Shown in pieces: positions 53,045 to 62,821 of a DNA stretch of 64,000 bases (within the stretch, counting starts at the first letter, position 1; every line of letters starts with the position of its first letter). The position numbers and the translations under genes were made by a program. The notes under the pieces were generated by a model, which searched no databases, was not told where the DNA came from, and saw nothing but the letters and a program-made list of their open reading frames with translations. This DNA comes from an uncultured bacterium (GTDB lineage: Bacteria > Vulcanimicrobiota > Xenobia > Xenobiales > Xenobiaceae), in assembly GCA_934636825.1 (NCBI GenBank), contig CAKUBG010000002.1, positions 59,721 to 123,720 of the forward strand. Direction: 5' to 3'.

Positions 53045-53875
53045 CTATAAATTGGGATAATCTAAAGGCTCAACTTGTTCGGCAGATTGCGGAACTATAG
53101 CACTTTTATCAGGCTCAATAAGGCTTGGTTCAGGCATTTCTGACTTAGATTGCTGAGAATCTTCGCTCTTGAATGAACCTTCAATCAGAAAGCGTCCCAT
53201 AACTTGTCCCACTGCTTGCACTTTATTAGTAGCCAAATCTACGCTGACCCTCTGACTGGAGAGCCAATCATTATCCCCATTTTCTAAGCGCACATTACCG
53301 GACATTTCTATATTAGAAGCAACACGATCATATTTGGCTTTATCAGAGAAGACTTTACGCTCACCTTGACGGAAACGGATATTTCCTTTGGCGTAACCAA
53401 TACCTTGAGACCAATTATATTCAAATTCGTCAGCTTCTAAATAAGCCGGTTCAGCACCACTCTTGGCTGATTCTTTACTATCCTGTAACTTAAATTTAGT
53501 AGAGACGATCTTCACTCCGCCTTTAAAAATAGCTCTCTGATTACCATAATAGACGCGCAAAGAGCGACCGGTGACGGAAGTACCGGGCTGAGTCAACTTG
53601 ATATTGCCTTGAAAATCGGCAATTTGAGTATCTGTATGATACTTGGCAAAAGAAGAAGTCATGACGGCATCTTGACAAGTAAACTTCACATTGCCAATAA
53701 GCCTGACTAGCTTTTCCTTCTCGTTGTAATCACCACGATCGGAATTTAAAGTGACGGCTTGCTTACCGTTAGGTACATTGCCTTTGTTTTGTTCGGCTGC
53801 GGCATATCCGAAGCAAGAACATCCCAAGAGACAAGCCAAAGCGATCGCAGCTAAACTACGTCTTATATTCACCAT
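53045..53875 (-). CDS. OstA/LptA-like periplasmic protein
   Basis: This 276-residue protein has a signal peptide (SLAAIALACLLGCSCFGYAAA) and an OstA-type beta-jellyroll repeat: LNSDRGDYNEKEKLVRLIGNVKF, KYHTDTQIADFQGNIKL, LRVYYGNQRAIFKGGVKI and AKYDRVASNIEMSGNVRLENG. LptA/OstA proteins carry lipopolysaccharide across the periplasm, and distant relatives occur in other diderm lineages. GAGG lies before ATG. A lipobox-like CSC is present in the signal, so it could be a lipoprotein. The ~50-residue C-terminal tail is acidic and Pro-rich. It begins the envelope group. Confidence 0.83.
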   Translation of the reverse strand: MVNIRRSLAAIALACLLGCSCFGYAAAEQNKGNVPNGKQAVTLNSDRGDYNEKEKLVRLIGNVKFTCQDAVMTSSFAKYHTDTQIADFQGNIKLTQPGTSVTGRSLRVYYGNQRAIFKGGVKIVSTKFKLQDSKESAKSGAEPAYLEADEFEYNWSQGIGYAKGNIRFRQGERKVFSDKAKYDRVASNIEMSGNVRLENGDNDWLSSQRVSVDLATNKVQAVGQVMGRFLIEGSFKSEDSQQSKSEMPEPSLIEPDKSAIVPQSAEQVEPLDYPNL

Positions 53876-53988
53876 AAATCCTCACGCTCTAGATAGAATA
53901 GATCAGTCCAAAAGGGTCGACTCTTTCGCCAACAGAACCAATATACCCACTAAAAGCTAATGCTAATTTTTATTTTTACTGCTTAATA

Positions 53989-54018
53989 CAAAAAATGGCG
54001 CCATATAAGCCGCCATAT
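53989..54018 (-). terminator. Rho-independent terminator of the TrmH operon
   Basis: ATGGCG (53995-54000) pairs with CGCCAT (54011-54016), and the minus-strand T-run is six T. It lies 27 bases past the stop at 54045. Confidence 0.72.
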
Positions 54019-54044
54019 AGGAGAGACTTGCTCCATTTATTAAT

Positions 54045-54836
54045 TTAGCGAGCCATTTCGTACATAATTACTGCACCTGCAGCCGCGACATTGAGAGATT
54101 CGCTCTTGGCAGATAAAGGAATATGTACTTTTATATGTTCTTTGCTGCGCCAGGATTTGTCGACTCCTTTTACCTCAGCTCCCAAAATGAGTGCTGATTT
54201 GGTTGGGAAATTTACCTCTTTAATATTCTGGCCACCGTGAGCCTCAGCAGTAATTAAAGTAAAACCTCTATCTCTAAGCTCACAGCTCCAAGAGTCTAGC
54301 TCATGTTCATCTACACGCAAAACCGGCATATGGAATACGGCGCCGGCAGCTGAGCGTACAGCCCTAGCATTGAAAGGATCCGCTCCCCCACAAATAAGCG
54401 CTGCTTCAAAGCCAAAAGCCAAACCGGAACGAATAAGTGTGCCCACATTGCCGGGATCTTGAACTTGACTTAAAACTAAAAGACGAGAAACTTGCAATAT
54501 ATCTTCCGGTTTTATTTCAGGCAATTCAACTACAGCCAAAACACCTTGGCTAGTTTTGGCGCAAGATAAATCTTGCATAAGCGAATCAGCAGCGATCCAA
54601 ATCGAAGCTCCGGGACGCTTCCTCTTAACTTCTTCAGCCCATTGGGCAGCTTCAGAAGCGATTAAACGCTCGGAAATAAGCAAATGGACGATATCTAAGT
54701 TGGAAGAAAGCAATTCTTCGACAACTCGTATGCCTTCAACTAAGAAGCGCCCGGTCTCCAAGCGATGGCTAGGAGAATCAAGACGCTTTATTTCTTTAAC
54801 TAGACGACTGTGTCGCCCTATAAGTTCAAAACTCAT
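54045..54836 (-). CDS. TrmH/SpoU-family RNA 2'-O-methyltransferase
   Basis: This 263-residue SPOUT enzyme has an N-terminal RNA-binding part (RFLVEGIRVVEELLSS) and the knotted domain with its three motifs: LSQVQDPGNVGTLIRSGLAF, ALILGAEVKGVDK and IPLSAKSESLNVAAAGAVIM. Family members 2'-O-methylate rRNA or tRNA ribose; the target is not readable. Its start overlaps the S4 gene by 11 bases, indicating coupled translation. Confidence 0.93.
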   Translation of the reverse strand: MSFELIGRHSRLVKEIKRLDSPSHRLETGRFLVEGIRVVEELLSSNLDIVHLLISERLIASEAAQWAEEVKRKRPGASIWIAADSLMQDLSCAKTSQGVLAVVELPEIKPEDILQVSRLLVLSQVQDPGNVGTLIRSGLAFGFEAALICGGADPFNARAVRSAAGAVFHMPVLRVDEHELDSWSCELRDRGFTLITAEAHGGQNIKEVNFPTKSALILGAEVKGVDKSWRSKEHIKVHIPLSAKSESLNVAAAGAVIMYEMAR

Positions 54837-55068
54837 AATCTGTGAAATCTGATACTAGATACTTTCGTCCTTCCAATTCTACAACATCGGAAGGATCGAG
54901 GTGACGACCGCGCTGGAAACACGGCTCACCGTTGACGCTGACTACCCCTTGCTGAATGAGCATTTTTCCTTCACCGCCGGTACCTATCAATCCGGCTAAT
55001 TTAAGGAACTGCCCCAAGCGAATCCGCTCGGGGCGCACAGACTCTTCAGCGTTAGAAAAATCTGCCAT
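54826..55068 (-). CDS. Small S4-domain RNA-binding protein
   Basis: This 80-residue protein is a single S4 RNA-binding domain of the YaaA/RlbA-like type: IRLGQFLKLAGLIGTGGEGK, then QQGVVSVNGEPCFQRGRHLDPSDVVELEG. Such small S4 proteins bind rRNA or act beside DnaA/RecF or RNA-modification genes. AGGA lies 7 bases before ATG. It is 7 bases after the stop of the 565-residue zinc-ribbon gene and overlaps trmH, so the three form one operon. Confidence 0.9.
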   Translation of the reverse strand: MADFSNAEESVRPERIRLGQFLKLAGLIGTGGEGKMLIQQGVVSVNGEPCFQRGRHLDPSDVVELEGRKYLVSDFTDYEF

Positions 55069-55075
55069 TGTAATC

Positions 55076-56773
55076 CTACTCTTCTTCTCCACTCTCTTCA
55101 TCTTCAGTAGGAAGACCGGCTTGGATACGGCAAGCTTTAACCAGCTCATCAATTTCTCTGGCTCCGCGCTGTACCTTAATAGAAGCGTCGCGCAATTCAC
55201 GCACACCTTCCACCAAATTGAGAGAATTGTTGTCTTCTACGAACTTGCGCAAATGTTCTACAGCGTCGAGCATAGCTCTAGCACCGTTGTCAATTTCAGC
55301 GCGGCTGTTGGCAATTTGAGTTTCAATGACGTGAAGTTGTTCAAGTTCTTCCTCATCGAGACCGGAGCCATCAAGTTCGGGCTCAGGAGGCAAATTGATC
55401 AAATTGTCTTCGATCAAATTGCGGAACCAATCGAGCACTTCACTGTATTCTTCACCGGAAATTCTACCTTCAGCGACTTTGTTGACAGCCTCGAAGACAG
55501 CGACCAAGTTTTTGGTCATAACTAACTCGCCGCCGTACTGGACTTGTCCGCCATCCTCCTGAATTTCCATAGTGGAAGTTTGCATAGCTCCGCCCATAGT
55601 AGAATTGAGCATGCGGGCTCCGCAATTGGAGCAAGTACGATTGCCAGGATCGTTATAAGCTCCACAATGGATGCAAGGCACTTTATCAGCTTGCTCGCCA
55701 ATATTGTCGAAGCCCTCTTTGCTAGCATAAAGCTCGTCGGCCGCTTTTAAAAGCAAGGCGATGGCTGTTTCGAAAGCATCCTCTTGACCATGAACAGTAT
55801 TTTCCAACATGTCGATAGCTTTGAAATGATCTTCAAAAGCAGCTCGACAGCCAACCATTTGTTGACCGATTTGTTCGCAATCATTGGGAATAGCGACCAA
55901 AGATTCAATTTCACGCCACAAATCATCAATATTGGTGCGGAATTGCTCTAAAGACTTGAGGAAAGCTTCGTCATCAAGGCGGCCGTTTTTCCAAGATTTG
56001 GCCAAGTTGATAATTAAATTTACTTGAGGAAGTTTGCTCTCTCCCTTAGTGGCCAGAGCCATAGTGAAATTTTCTACAGACTGGCGCAAAGAAGTACCGG
56101 CATTAACAATATCTTCGATATAGGGTTGCATAGCCTCGGGGCCATTATCCAAAACGGAGCGAAGCTCTAAAACGGTATCGGCGAAGTCGCAATAGGCGCC
56201 CATCAAGCTCTCTTTTTGGTACTCATTGGCTTCTTCGTTAGAGGTTACATCGCTGGCGGCAACTCTGGCATTTACATAGATATTGACGATAGTACGCTCA
56301 ATAGCGGCCTTGGTGACGGCTTCCTGAATAAAGCCATCGCAAAGACGAACCAACACATTGATCATGGGCATGTTAGTCGGGCCCATCTCACCTTCTTCAC
56401 GGCTGTAGCCTTCAAAGATCAGCCGTCCATCAATACCAACATTTAAAATAATGTCGGCAGCTTGTTGGTAAGCTTCTTCATCTTTGGTTTCAATATAAGT
56501 GAGGATCCCACGCAACCCTGAGTTGTAATCTTCCAGAGAAGTTTTTACTTCATCAACAATCTCAGGAGCTACTTCTAAGCATTCATTGCCGCCTTCTTCT
56601 AATTTGGCGACTACTTCTTTTTGAGTTTTATCAACAATTGCTAATTGCTCAACCACAATTAGGGCCAAAGACTGTAAATCAAAGTCCCCCGCGTGTGCCC
56701 GCTCCAAGCGCTCTAAAATCATGTTGCATACCGGAGAAACTGTGGGTGGGATATATCCCATATTGTCAGACAT
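55076..56773 (-). CDS. Large helical zinc-ribbon protein, paralogue of the 419-residue protein
   Basis: This 565-residue acidic protein is mostly alpha-helical with a zinc ribbon in the middle: CIHCGAYNDPGNRTCSNCG, Cys367, Cys370, Cys381 and Cys384. After it QTSTMEIQEDG matches STQTMEIKENV after the ribbon of the 419-residue protein. Units such as VAEGRISGEEYSEVLDWFRN and LERAHAGDFDLQSLALIVVEQL recur along the chain and resemble a repeated helical module. There is no signal peptide. GGAGG precedes ATG. It heads an operon with the S4 and TrmH RNA genes, which hints at a role near RNA, but no function is known. Confidence 0.78.
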   Translation of the reverse strand: MSDNMGYIPPTVSPVCNMILERLERAHAGDFDLQSLALIVVEQLAIVDKTQKEVVAKLEEGGNECLEVAPEIVDEVKTSLEDYNSGLRGILTYIETKDEEAYQQAADIILNVGIDGRLIFEGYSREEGEMGPTNMPMINVLVRLCDGFIQEAVTKAAIERTIVNIYVNARVAASDVTSNEEANEYQKESLMGAYCDFADTVLELRSVLDNGPEAMQPYIEDIVNAGTSLRQSVENFTMALATKGESKLPQVNLIINLAKSWKNGRLDDEAFLKSLEQFRTNIDDLWREIESLVAIPNDCEQIGQQMVGCRAAFEDHFKAIDMLENTVHGQEDAFETAIALLLKAADELYASKEGFDNIGEQADKVPCIHCGAYNDPGNRTCSNCGARMLNSTMGGAMQTSTMEIQEDGGQVQYGGELVMTKNLVAVFEAVNKVAEGRISGEEYSEVLDWFRNLIEDNLINLPPEPELDGSGLDEEELEQLHVIETQIANSRAEIDNGARAMLDAVEHLRKFVEDNNSLNLVEGVRELRDASIKVQRGAREIDELVKACRIQAGLPTEDEESGEEE

Positions 56774-57071
56774 GCGGCAGAAGCCTCCTGAGCCAAAAAA
56801 TATTGAATTACCTTTAGTGACTTAGACGGATGACGCAGCTTTTCCTTTTATAATAGACTTGAAGATATTGCGCTAAAGAGCGTTATTTTAACTATTCATG
56901 ACCAATATGACAGAAGAAAATGTCCGAAAAGCTATATTATTGATTTTATGTTAATATTGTTTACTCTTATTTAATAGTCCGTTTACGCCATTTTTATACC
57001 TTGTTAAATAGATGGAAAACATTTGCTGGCAATATAAAGAAAATATTTATATCATGCGGGGGAAATATTTT

Positions 57072-58232
57072 ATGTTTTTGGGCAATACCATCAATAATTG
57101 CGATCCTCAACTTCTTTGGTTGTATTTATCTATGATAAAAGGAGTTTCTGAATCTAAGCTCAACCGTTTAGCTGTTTTAGGCGATTTTAATCCGGAAATA
57201 GTAAAAGAAGAAATAGAGCGTCAAAACGAACAGCGTGAGGAGAGCAAAAAATATCAGTTTCCGACACTGGATGAAGCCAAAAAACGCTGGCAAGTTTATA
57301 GTCAAAAATACACAATATTGACTCTCAGTAGCAGTGCTTACCCACAACAGCTGCTAGATCTTGAAGATCCGCCTTCAATTTTGTATTGTCGCGGCAGCGG
57401 CACTTTGAACATAAATAACGGAATAGCTATAGTAGGATCGCGCAATGCCGATGGTTACGGCCAAGCTATGGCCTTAGAGTTAAGCTCTTCACTGGCCAAA
57501 TATGGCCTAATCGTAGTCAGCGGCTTGGCTTTGGGTATAGATTCGTGCGCCCATCGCGGCGCTCTGGAAGGCGGCGGCCAAACTATAGCGATTATGGGCT
57601 GTGGTATAAATATATGTTACCCAAGATCCAATACAAAATTGAGTCAATCTATAGAAGAACAAGGAGTGGTTGTTTCCGAATATCCGGAGAATTTCCAGCC
57701 TTTGCCTTACAATTTTCCCTATCGCAACCGTATTATTGCCGCCTTATCAAGAGCAGTAGTCGTTGTGCAAGCTCATTATAAAAGCGGAGCTATGATTACT
57801 GCCAATTTAGCTTCGGACTTAGGACGGCAAGTGTTAGCTGTACCTGGCCCTATTAACAGTAGACAGAGCGAAGGGCCGCTAGAACTAATCGCTAACGGAG
57901 CCGGCCTAGTGCGTCACAGCTTAGACGTATTGGATAGTTTAGGAGTGCTAATTTCTACACCACAAACTGAGTCAACAGCAGCGCCTAAAGACAGACTAAA
58001 TCGTTTGGAACGCTCTATCTTGGACGCTCTTGATTCTAGCGGCACCGATACATCTACTATTTCCTTGCGCACCTCTTGCCCATTAGGTCATTTGGTAGCC
58101 GCTCTCAACAAACTTGAATTGAGCGGCCAAATTGTGCGATTACCCAACTCTCTGTGGGTGTGCAAATCGCAACTTAAGCCTAGGTTTGGAGCTAAAGCTA
58201 AAGGTAAAGGGGCACAGGCACAACTTTTTTAG
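57072..58232 (+). CDS. dprA: DNA processing protein DprA
   Basis: This 386-residue protein loads RecA onto incoming single strands during transformation. A SAM-like N-terminal helical region (MIKGVSESKLNRLAVLG) precedes the Rossmann domain: GIAIVGSRNADGYGQ, VSGLALGIDSCAHRGAL, MGCGINICYPRSN and PYRNRIIAALSRAVVVVQA. The C-terminal winged helix (LSGQIVRLPNSLWVCK) is present. GGGGAAA 8 bases upstream sets ATG at 57072. Other competence genes are not in the window. Confidence 0.95.
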   Translation: MFLGNTINNCDPQLLWLYLSMIKGVSESKLNRLAVLGDFNPEIVKEEIERQNEQREESKKYQFPTLDEAKKRWQVYSQKYTILTLSSSAYPQQLLDLEDPPSILYCRGSGTLNINNGIAIVGSRNADGYGQAMALELSSSLAKYGLIVVSGLALGIDSCAHRGALEGGGQTIAIMGCGINICYPRSNTKLSQSIEEQGVVVSEYPENFQPLPYNFPYRNRIIAALSRAVVVVQAHYKSGAMITANLASDLGRQVLAVPGPINSRQSEGPLELIANGAGLVRHSLDVLDSLGVLISTPQTESTAAPKDRLNRLERSILDALDSSGTDTSTISLRTSCPLGHLVAALNKLELSGQIVRLPNSLWVCKSQLKPRFGAKAKGKGAQAQLF

Positions 58233-58274
58233 TCTCGCTTTGAAGGAATTATTCTTGGCTACCGGCCGTCACAA

Positions 58275-59888
58275 CTAAGGCATAAACTCTTCCAAGCGAG
58301 GCATTTCTCCCAACGGCATAGTAGTAACATACATAGAAGCTGTAGCTACATTGTCGCTGCCCTCTTCACGACAACTAATTTGCGCCCCAGTAGTATCGTC
58401 TTTGGGAGCGTAATAAATGGCACTGTTATCATTTATTACTTCCAATCTGCCACGTCCGGCTATAGCCCATAAATAACGCTTTTTCTTGTTTTGTACAGGC
58501 GCAGTGCCATTTTCTTCCGTATCGGCAGCACTTTTGGTATTTAAGCCATAGCGTTCATGAATACGCTTAATACGTTGTTCATGTTTAGTAGGCAAAGCCT
58601 CAGCAGTAAGTGTGATATGTTCTCCGGGGCGCAATACGCAAGTATTAGGCACGATCTTAAAAAGCGGTGTTTCAGCTACAGCGTCGGCCAATTCCACATC
58701 GGCAAAGCCGCTTGGTTTATCGTTTTTGGCTCCCAACATAATATAACGCCGATCATTATAGTCTACCAAAGCTTCCAAACCACCGTAGCGAACCATAAAG
58801 CGATCTGTGTTGGGCTTGGCTACAGGCTGGTTGTTTTGATCTAAAGCTAAAGCGCAAAATTGATAAACGCCAACAGGTAAATCGCGCATGTCTATAGTGC
58901 GTATACCTTTGTTGCCGTCTAAGATCCAAGCTTTAGCTGCTTGTCCACGTTCTTCCGGCAAAGGAGGCATATGGAAAGCCAAAAGCAAAAGATTAGCTCC
59001 TCCAACTGTAGCGATATTGTAACGCACTTTAGCCTTGGCAAATTTATTAATTTCAGCATTGCGCACACAATTATCAATGAAATACCTTGGCGTAGTACGC
59101 CTCAGCTCAGGATTTTCAAACAAAGCCTTAAGTTCTTGATCAGTAGTGGGATAATTAGTATTTTCGGTAACCGTTTGCACATTTTTAGGCACATAAGGAA
59201 CACTTAAGGCTTTGTCTTTAGACTGTGTAACTTCCTGACTTGCCGCCTCTTTAAGGTTATTCCCTTCGGGAAGTTTACTACTGTCTGAGCCATTGTTATC
59301 TAACTGGCTTGAACTTGCACTTTCTACAGGTGTTTGCGCCTTGTCAGGCGTCGCAGTATCCAACACTCCATTATCGTATTGGAAACCTGGTTCACCTATA
59401 GTGGGAGCTGGAATAGCTGGCGCTGGCATCAAAACACCCGTATTCTGCTCAGTTTTATTTCCTGGAGCAGGACGAATTTTTACAGTAAATTGACCGTCAG
59501 AAGAAGGCGCATTGTTACTCTTAGTTTTTGTTTTGGCAACAGGATAACTACCCTCGGTACCATCTTTAGGGGGAGCAATTGTTTGTACTTTGTGTTTTTT
59601 GGCTTTTGAAGATCCAGCAAGCGGATAAGTCCCCTCATTACCGTCTTTAGGTGGAGATTTTATAATAGTGCCTTTTTTATTGACAGTCCGACTTTCTAAA
59701 CTAGTGGATCCGGCTTTAGATTGATCGATAACGATATTGGTAACTTCCAAACCATCAACTACTGTACGTTCGATTTTAGGCTGTTGAGCTAAAAAATGCT
59801 CTGATTGGCGCACTTCTTCCGCATCGGCTATAGTCGGTATTCCCGCCAATATAGCTACCAGTAAAGATACTGCCCAACGCGAGTGCAT
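58275..59888 (-). CDS. Secreted protein with PPKDGxEGxYP repeats, unknown
   Basis: This 537-residue protein has a signal peptide (SLLVAILAGIPTIADA). Residues ~70-260 are Pro/Lys/Ser/Thr-rich, low complexity, and hold two copies of PPKDGxEGxYP (SPPKDGNEGTYPLA and APPKDGTEGSYPVA). The C-terminal half has an ordered beta-rich part (FKIVPNTCVLRPGEHITLTA, IYYAPKDDTTGAQISC) that resembles an Ig-like or bacterial cohesion domain. The function is not recognised. It converges with dprA with a 42-base gap. Confidence 0.65.
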   Translation of the reverse strand: MHSRWAVSLLVAILAGIPTIADAEEVRQSEHFLAQQPKIERTVVDGLEVTNIVIDQSKAGSTSLESRTVNKKGTIIKSPPKDGNEGTYPLAGSSKAKKHKVQTIAPPKDGTEGSYPVAKTKTKSNNAPSSDGQFTVKIRPAPGNKTEQNTGVLMPAPAIPAPTIGEPGFQYDNGVLDTATPDKAQTPVESASSSQLDNNGSDSSKLPEGNNLKEAASQEVTQSKDKALSVPYVPKNVQTVTENTNYPTTDQELKALFENPELRRTTPRYFIDNCVRNAEINKFAKAKVRYNIATVGGANLLLLAFHMPPLPEERGQAAKAWILDGNKGIRTIDMRDLPVGVYQFCALALDQNNQPVAKPNTDRFMVRYGGLEALVDYNDRRYIMLGAKNDKPSGFADVELADAVAETPLFKIVPNTCVLRPGEHITLTAEALPTKHEQRIKRIHERYGLNTKSAADTEENGTAPVQNKKKRYLWAIAGRGRLEVINDNSAIYYAPKDDTTGAQISCREEGSDNVATASMYVTTMPLGEMPRLEEFMP

Positions 59889-60092
59889 AGTCTTGGCCTC
59901 CTAAAATATCAATAAAAAAAGAACAAAAAATTAAAATCAGGCTTTGCAAAAAACACCGGAAAAGGAATTTTCTCTATAAAAAAAAATTCCCCCCAACAGC
60001 AAATGCAGTTTGTTAATCCTAAAAGATTATTTTACCAGTAAAAAAGCTTGTCGAATTGGCTTTATTCGATAAGTGAAAGGCTTGTCTCGGTT
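59889..60092. other. Intergenic region between divergent secreted-protein and ispH genes
   Basis: The stretch holds no gene. An A/T-rich partial dyad, GGAATTTTC ... AAAAATTCC, occurs near 59960-59990. Promoters for both divergent genes should lie here. Confidence 0.45.
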
Positions 60093-61028
60093 ATGCACAT
60101 TTATTTAGCTCAACCACGCGGTTTTTGTGCCGGAGTCGATCGCGCTATTTCAATAGTAAATTTTGCTTTAGAAAAATTCCAAGCTCCGGTTTACGTACGC
60201 CATGAAATTGTTCACAATTATCATGTTGTCAAAGAATTGAAAGATAAAGGCACTATCTTTGTCGATGATATAGAAGATATTCCTGAAGGCTCTGTGACTA
60301 TTTTTTCAGCTCATGGAGTTTCTCCCGATATTAGAGAAAAAGCTATAAAGCGTAACTTGCGCATTATCGACGCGACTTGTCCTTTAGTTACCAAAGTACA
60401 TTCGGAAGCTAAACGCTATGCCAAGGATGGCTATCATATTATTTTACTCGGTCACCGCAAACACGTCGAAGTAGAAGGCACTATGGGCGAAGCCCCCGAT
60501 TCTATTACTTTAATAGAAACAGTGGAAGATTTAGACAACGTCCAATTACCCAAAGACAAGCCAATTGCTGTTCTAACTCAAACGACTTTAGCTGTAGATG
60601 AAACTCAAACTATGATTGAAGCTATAAAAAAGCGCTTTCCTTCAGTTGTACAGCCCAGAGCTAAAGATATTTGCTTTGCTACTACCAATAGACAAAAAGC
60701 GGTAAAAGAGCTGGCTAAAGTTTGCGATTTGATTTTAGTGGTTGGTTCGGCTAATTCTTCCAATTCCAATCGATTAGCTGAAGTTGCTCGAAGTCATGGT
60801 GTAAAGTCTTTACTTATTGATGATGTAAGCAATTTAACTATCGATGAACTTAAAGGGGTTACAAGTTTAGGTATAACTGCCGGCGCTTCAGCTCCCGAAT
60901 TTGTCGTTCAGAATTTGCTAACTTGGATTCGTCAACACTACGAAACAGATGTTCACACTTTAGATGTGGGCTCAGAAGAGGCTAATTTTACTCTAACTAA
61001 AGATATCAGAGAGATGGACAGTATTTAA
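60093..61028 (+). CDS. ispH: 4-hydroxy-3-methylbut-2-enyl diphosphate reductase
   Basis: This 311-residue iron-sulfur enzyme makes IPP and DMAPP in the MEP isoprenoid pathway. Cluster ligands are Cys12 (PRGFCAGVDRAI), Cys96 (DATCPLVTKVH) and Cys194 (DICFATTNRQ), and the catalytic glutamate lies in HVEVEGTMGE. The SANSSNSNRL block near the end is also diagnostic. ATG at 60093 starts the usual MHIYLAQPRG; the upstream in-frame extension is not family sequence. Other MEP genes are elsewhere. Confidence 0.97.
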   Translation: MHIYLAQPRGFCAGVDRAISIVNFALEKFQAPVYVRHEIVHNYHVVKELKDKGTIFVDDIEDIPEGSVTIFSAHGVSPDIREKAIKRNLRIIDATCPLVTKVHSEAKRYAKDGYHIILLGHRKHVEVEGTMGEAPDSITLIETVEDLDNVQLPKDKPIAVLTQTTLAVDETQTMIEAIKKRFPSVVQPRAKDICFATTNRQKAVKELAKVCDLILVVGSANSSNSNRLAEVARSHGVKSLLIDDVSNLTIDELKGVTSLGITAGASAPEFVVQNLLTWIRQHYETDVHTLDVGSEEANFTLTKDIREMDSI

Positions 61029-61035
61029 ACCCAAA

Positions 61036-61073
61036 AAAAGCGGTGCTTTCGAGAATTTGAGAGCACCGCTTTT
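61036..61073. terminator. Bidirectional terminator
   Basis: AAAGCGGTGCT (61037-61047) pairs with AGCACCGCTTTT (61062-61073), with A-run on the left and T-run on the right, between converging ispH and obgE. Confidence 0.9.
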
Positions 61074-61094
61074 GTTCAATTAAGCGAAAATAAG

Positions 61095-62513
61095 CTAATA
61101 TTTACTACGCCCGCGACCACGTAAACCGGCCAAACTAGCTAAAGATTGACGTTTATTGCCGGAAGATTTTCTTTCTAAACGAACTTTTTGCGAAGGACGC
61201 ACGTCAAGTTCTTCAATTTCTTCAGTATCGTCCAGCCAAACAGGAGCAGGATCATAACTAAATTCGTGACCAGCAATAAAGACAGGATCACCAGGCACAG
61301 CACCAGCTTCGCCCAAACGCTTCTCTACTCCCCAAGCATTGAAGCGGCGTTGCATACGGTTTACAGACTCTTCTTCGTCTAAATTAGTCATGCGCACCAA
61401 TTTATTGACACGCACACCATCAACATGCCAGCCGTCTCCTTCATGGCTAATAACAAAATCTTCAGGAGCGGGGACAACTTCTGGAGTAATCTCAAAAGCA
61501 GGCAAATCTGGAGCATGTTGGACAGTTTCAAAAACGTCCATCATTAGATCATCTAAACCTGAGCGAGTATAACAAGAGACTAAATGCAACTTAAGTCCAC
61601 GCTCAGATGCTGCTTTCTTAATAGCTTCTAACTCTTCTTCTTTATCTGGTAAGTCAATCTTATTTAAAGCCACTACTTCAGGACGGGTAGCTAAAGAAGC
61701 ATCATAAGATTCCAGCTCTTTTCTAATTTGGTCATACTTAGCTAAAGGCTCATCTTTATCGACATCAGCTAAACTTAAAATATGCAAAAGCACCTTAGTA
61801 CGGGAAATATGGCGCAAGAAATCGTGTCCCAAACCAGCTCCGTCGGCAGCACCTTCAATGAGACCAGGAATATCGGCAAAAACTAAAGTGCGATAGTTGC
61901 GTTCCCAGACACCGAGCACTGGACATAAAGTTGTAAAAGGATAATCAGCAATAGCAGGCTTGGCATTGGTAACAGAAGCTAAAAGAGTGGATTTGCCGGC
62001 ATTAGGAAAACCGATAATACCAACTTGGGCTACTACACGAAGCTCTAAACGCAACCAACGTTCTTCACCAGGCTCACCAAGCTCGTGATCACGAGGGCCA
62101 TTATTTATTTCAGTAACAAAGCGTGTATTGCCTCGACCTCCACGGCCACCTTTAGCAACAACATATTCGGCGCCAGGCTCATTTAAGTCGGCGATTAAAT
62201 CGTGCCCTTCATCGGTATAAACTAAAGTTCCAACTGGAACAGGTACGCGCAAATCAGCGCCATTAGCTCCAGTTTTGTTAGAGCTGCGCCCAAAACCGCC
62301 TGGCTTAGCTCTAAAGTGAGAGCGATGCTTAAAATCTAAAAGGCTGCTACTATTTTCGCAAGCATAAAAAATAACACTACCACCGCGGCCGCCATCTCCG
62401 CCGTCAGGTCCACCCATAGGTACAAATTTTTGTCTGTCAAAGGAGCAAGCGCCTCGGCCTCCCTTACCACCTTGCACGAATACACGAGTCTTATCTATAA
62501 AATTTCTGCTCAT
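61095..62513 (-). CDS. obgE: GTPase ObgE/CgtA
   Basis: This 472-residue GTPase is required for late 50S subunit assembly and growth control. The Obg fold is present at the N terminus (MSRNFIDKTRVFVQGGKGG ... PMGGPDGGDGGRGGSVIF), then the G domain with IGFPNAGKSTLL, the YPFTTLCPVLGV switch, FADIPGLIEGAADGAGLG and NKIDLP. The OCT domain (DGWHVDGVRVNKLVRMTNLD) follows, and a ~35-residue basic tail rich in Arg/Ser/Lys ends the protein. Length is slightly above usual. No start alternative is needed. Confidence 0.97.
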   Translation of the reverse strand: MSRNFIDKTRVFVQGGKGGRGACSFDRQKFVPMGGPDGGDGGRGGSVIFYACENSSSLLDFKHRSHFRAKPGGFGRSSNKTGANGADLRVPVPVGTLVYTDEGHDLIADLNEPGAEYVVAKGGRGGRGNTRFVTEINNGPRDHELGEPGEERWLRLELRVVAQVGIIGFPNAGKSTLLASVTNAKPAIADYPFTTLCPVLGVWERNYRTLVFADIPGLIEGAADGAGLGHDFLRHISRTKVLLHILSLADVDKDEPLAKYDQIRKELESYDASLATRPEVVALNKIDLPDKEEELEAIKKAASERGLKLHLVSCYTRSGLDDLMMDVFETVQHAPDLPAFEITPEVVPAPEDFVISHEGDGWHVDGVRVNKLVRMTNLDEEESVNRMQRRFNAWGVEKRLGEAGAVPGDPVFIAGHEFSYDPAPVWLDDTEEIEELDVRPSQKVRLERKSSGNKRQSLASLAGLRGRGRSKY

Positions 62514-62821
62514 AAAACCATACCACTTTTTCTAATTTTTCTGAATATTCGGCGAAACCCAATCATCTAAATGTACAATATTTTCCGAAGAAAAGAAAGT
62601 CGGCAGTCGAAGGGCGGCAAGTTTGTCAAAAATATACTTTTTCCTTTTTGCAAAGATTTGCTTCGTTTATAGTTGCAAGAAAAACTTAGAATCAGCGTTT
62701 TTTGCGATACATAGCGCTGGTGTGTTTGCTGCGTCTGTTTTTGGTGTTTGGTGAGTGTTTGGTGGATTGCAGGCGGACATTTCATAAGCGGTTGCGAGAG
62801 TAAGGTATAAGTGTTCAAAGT

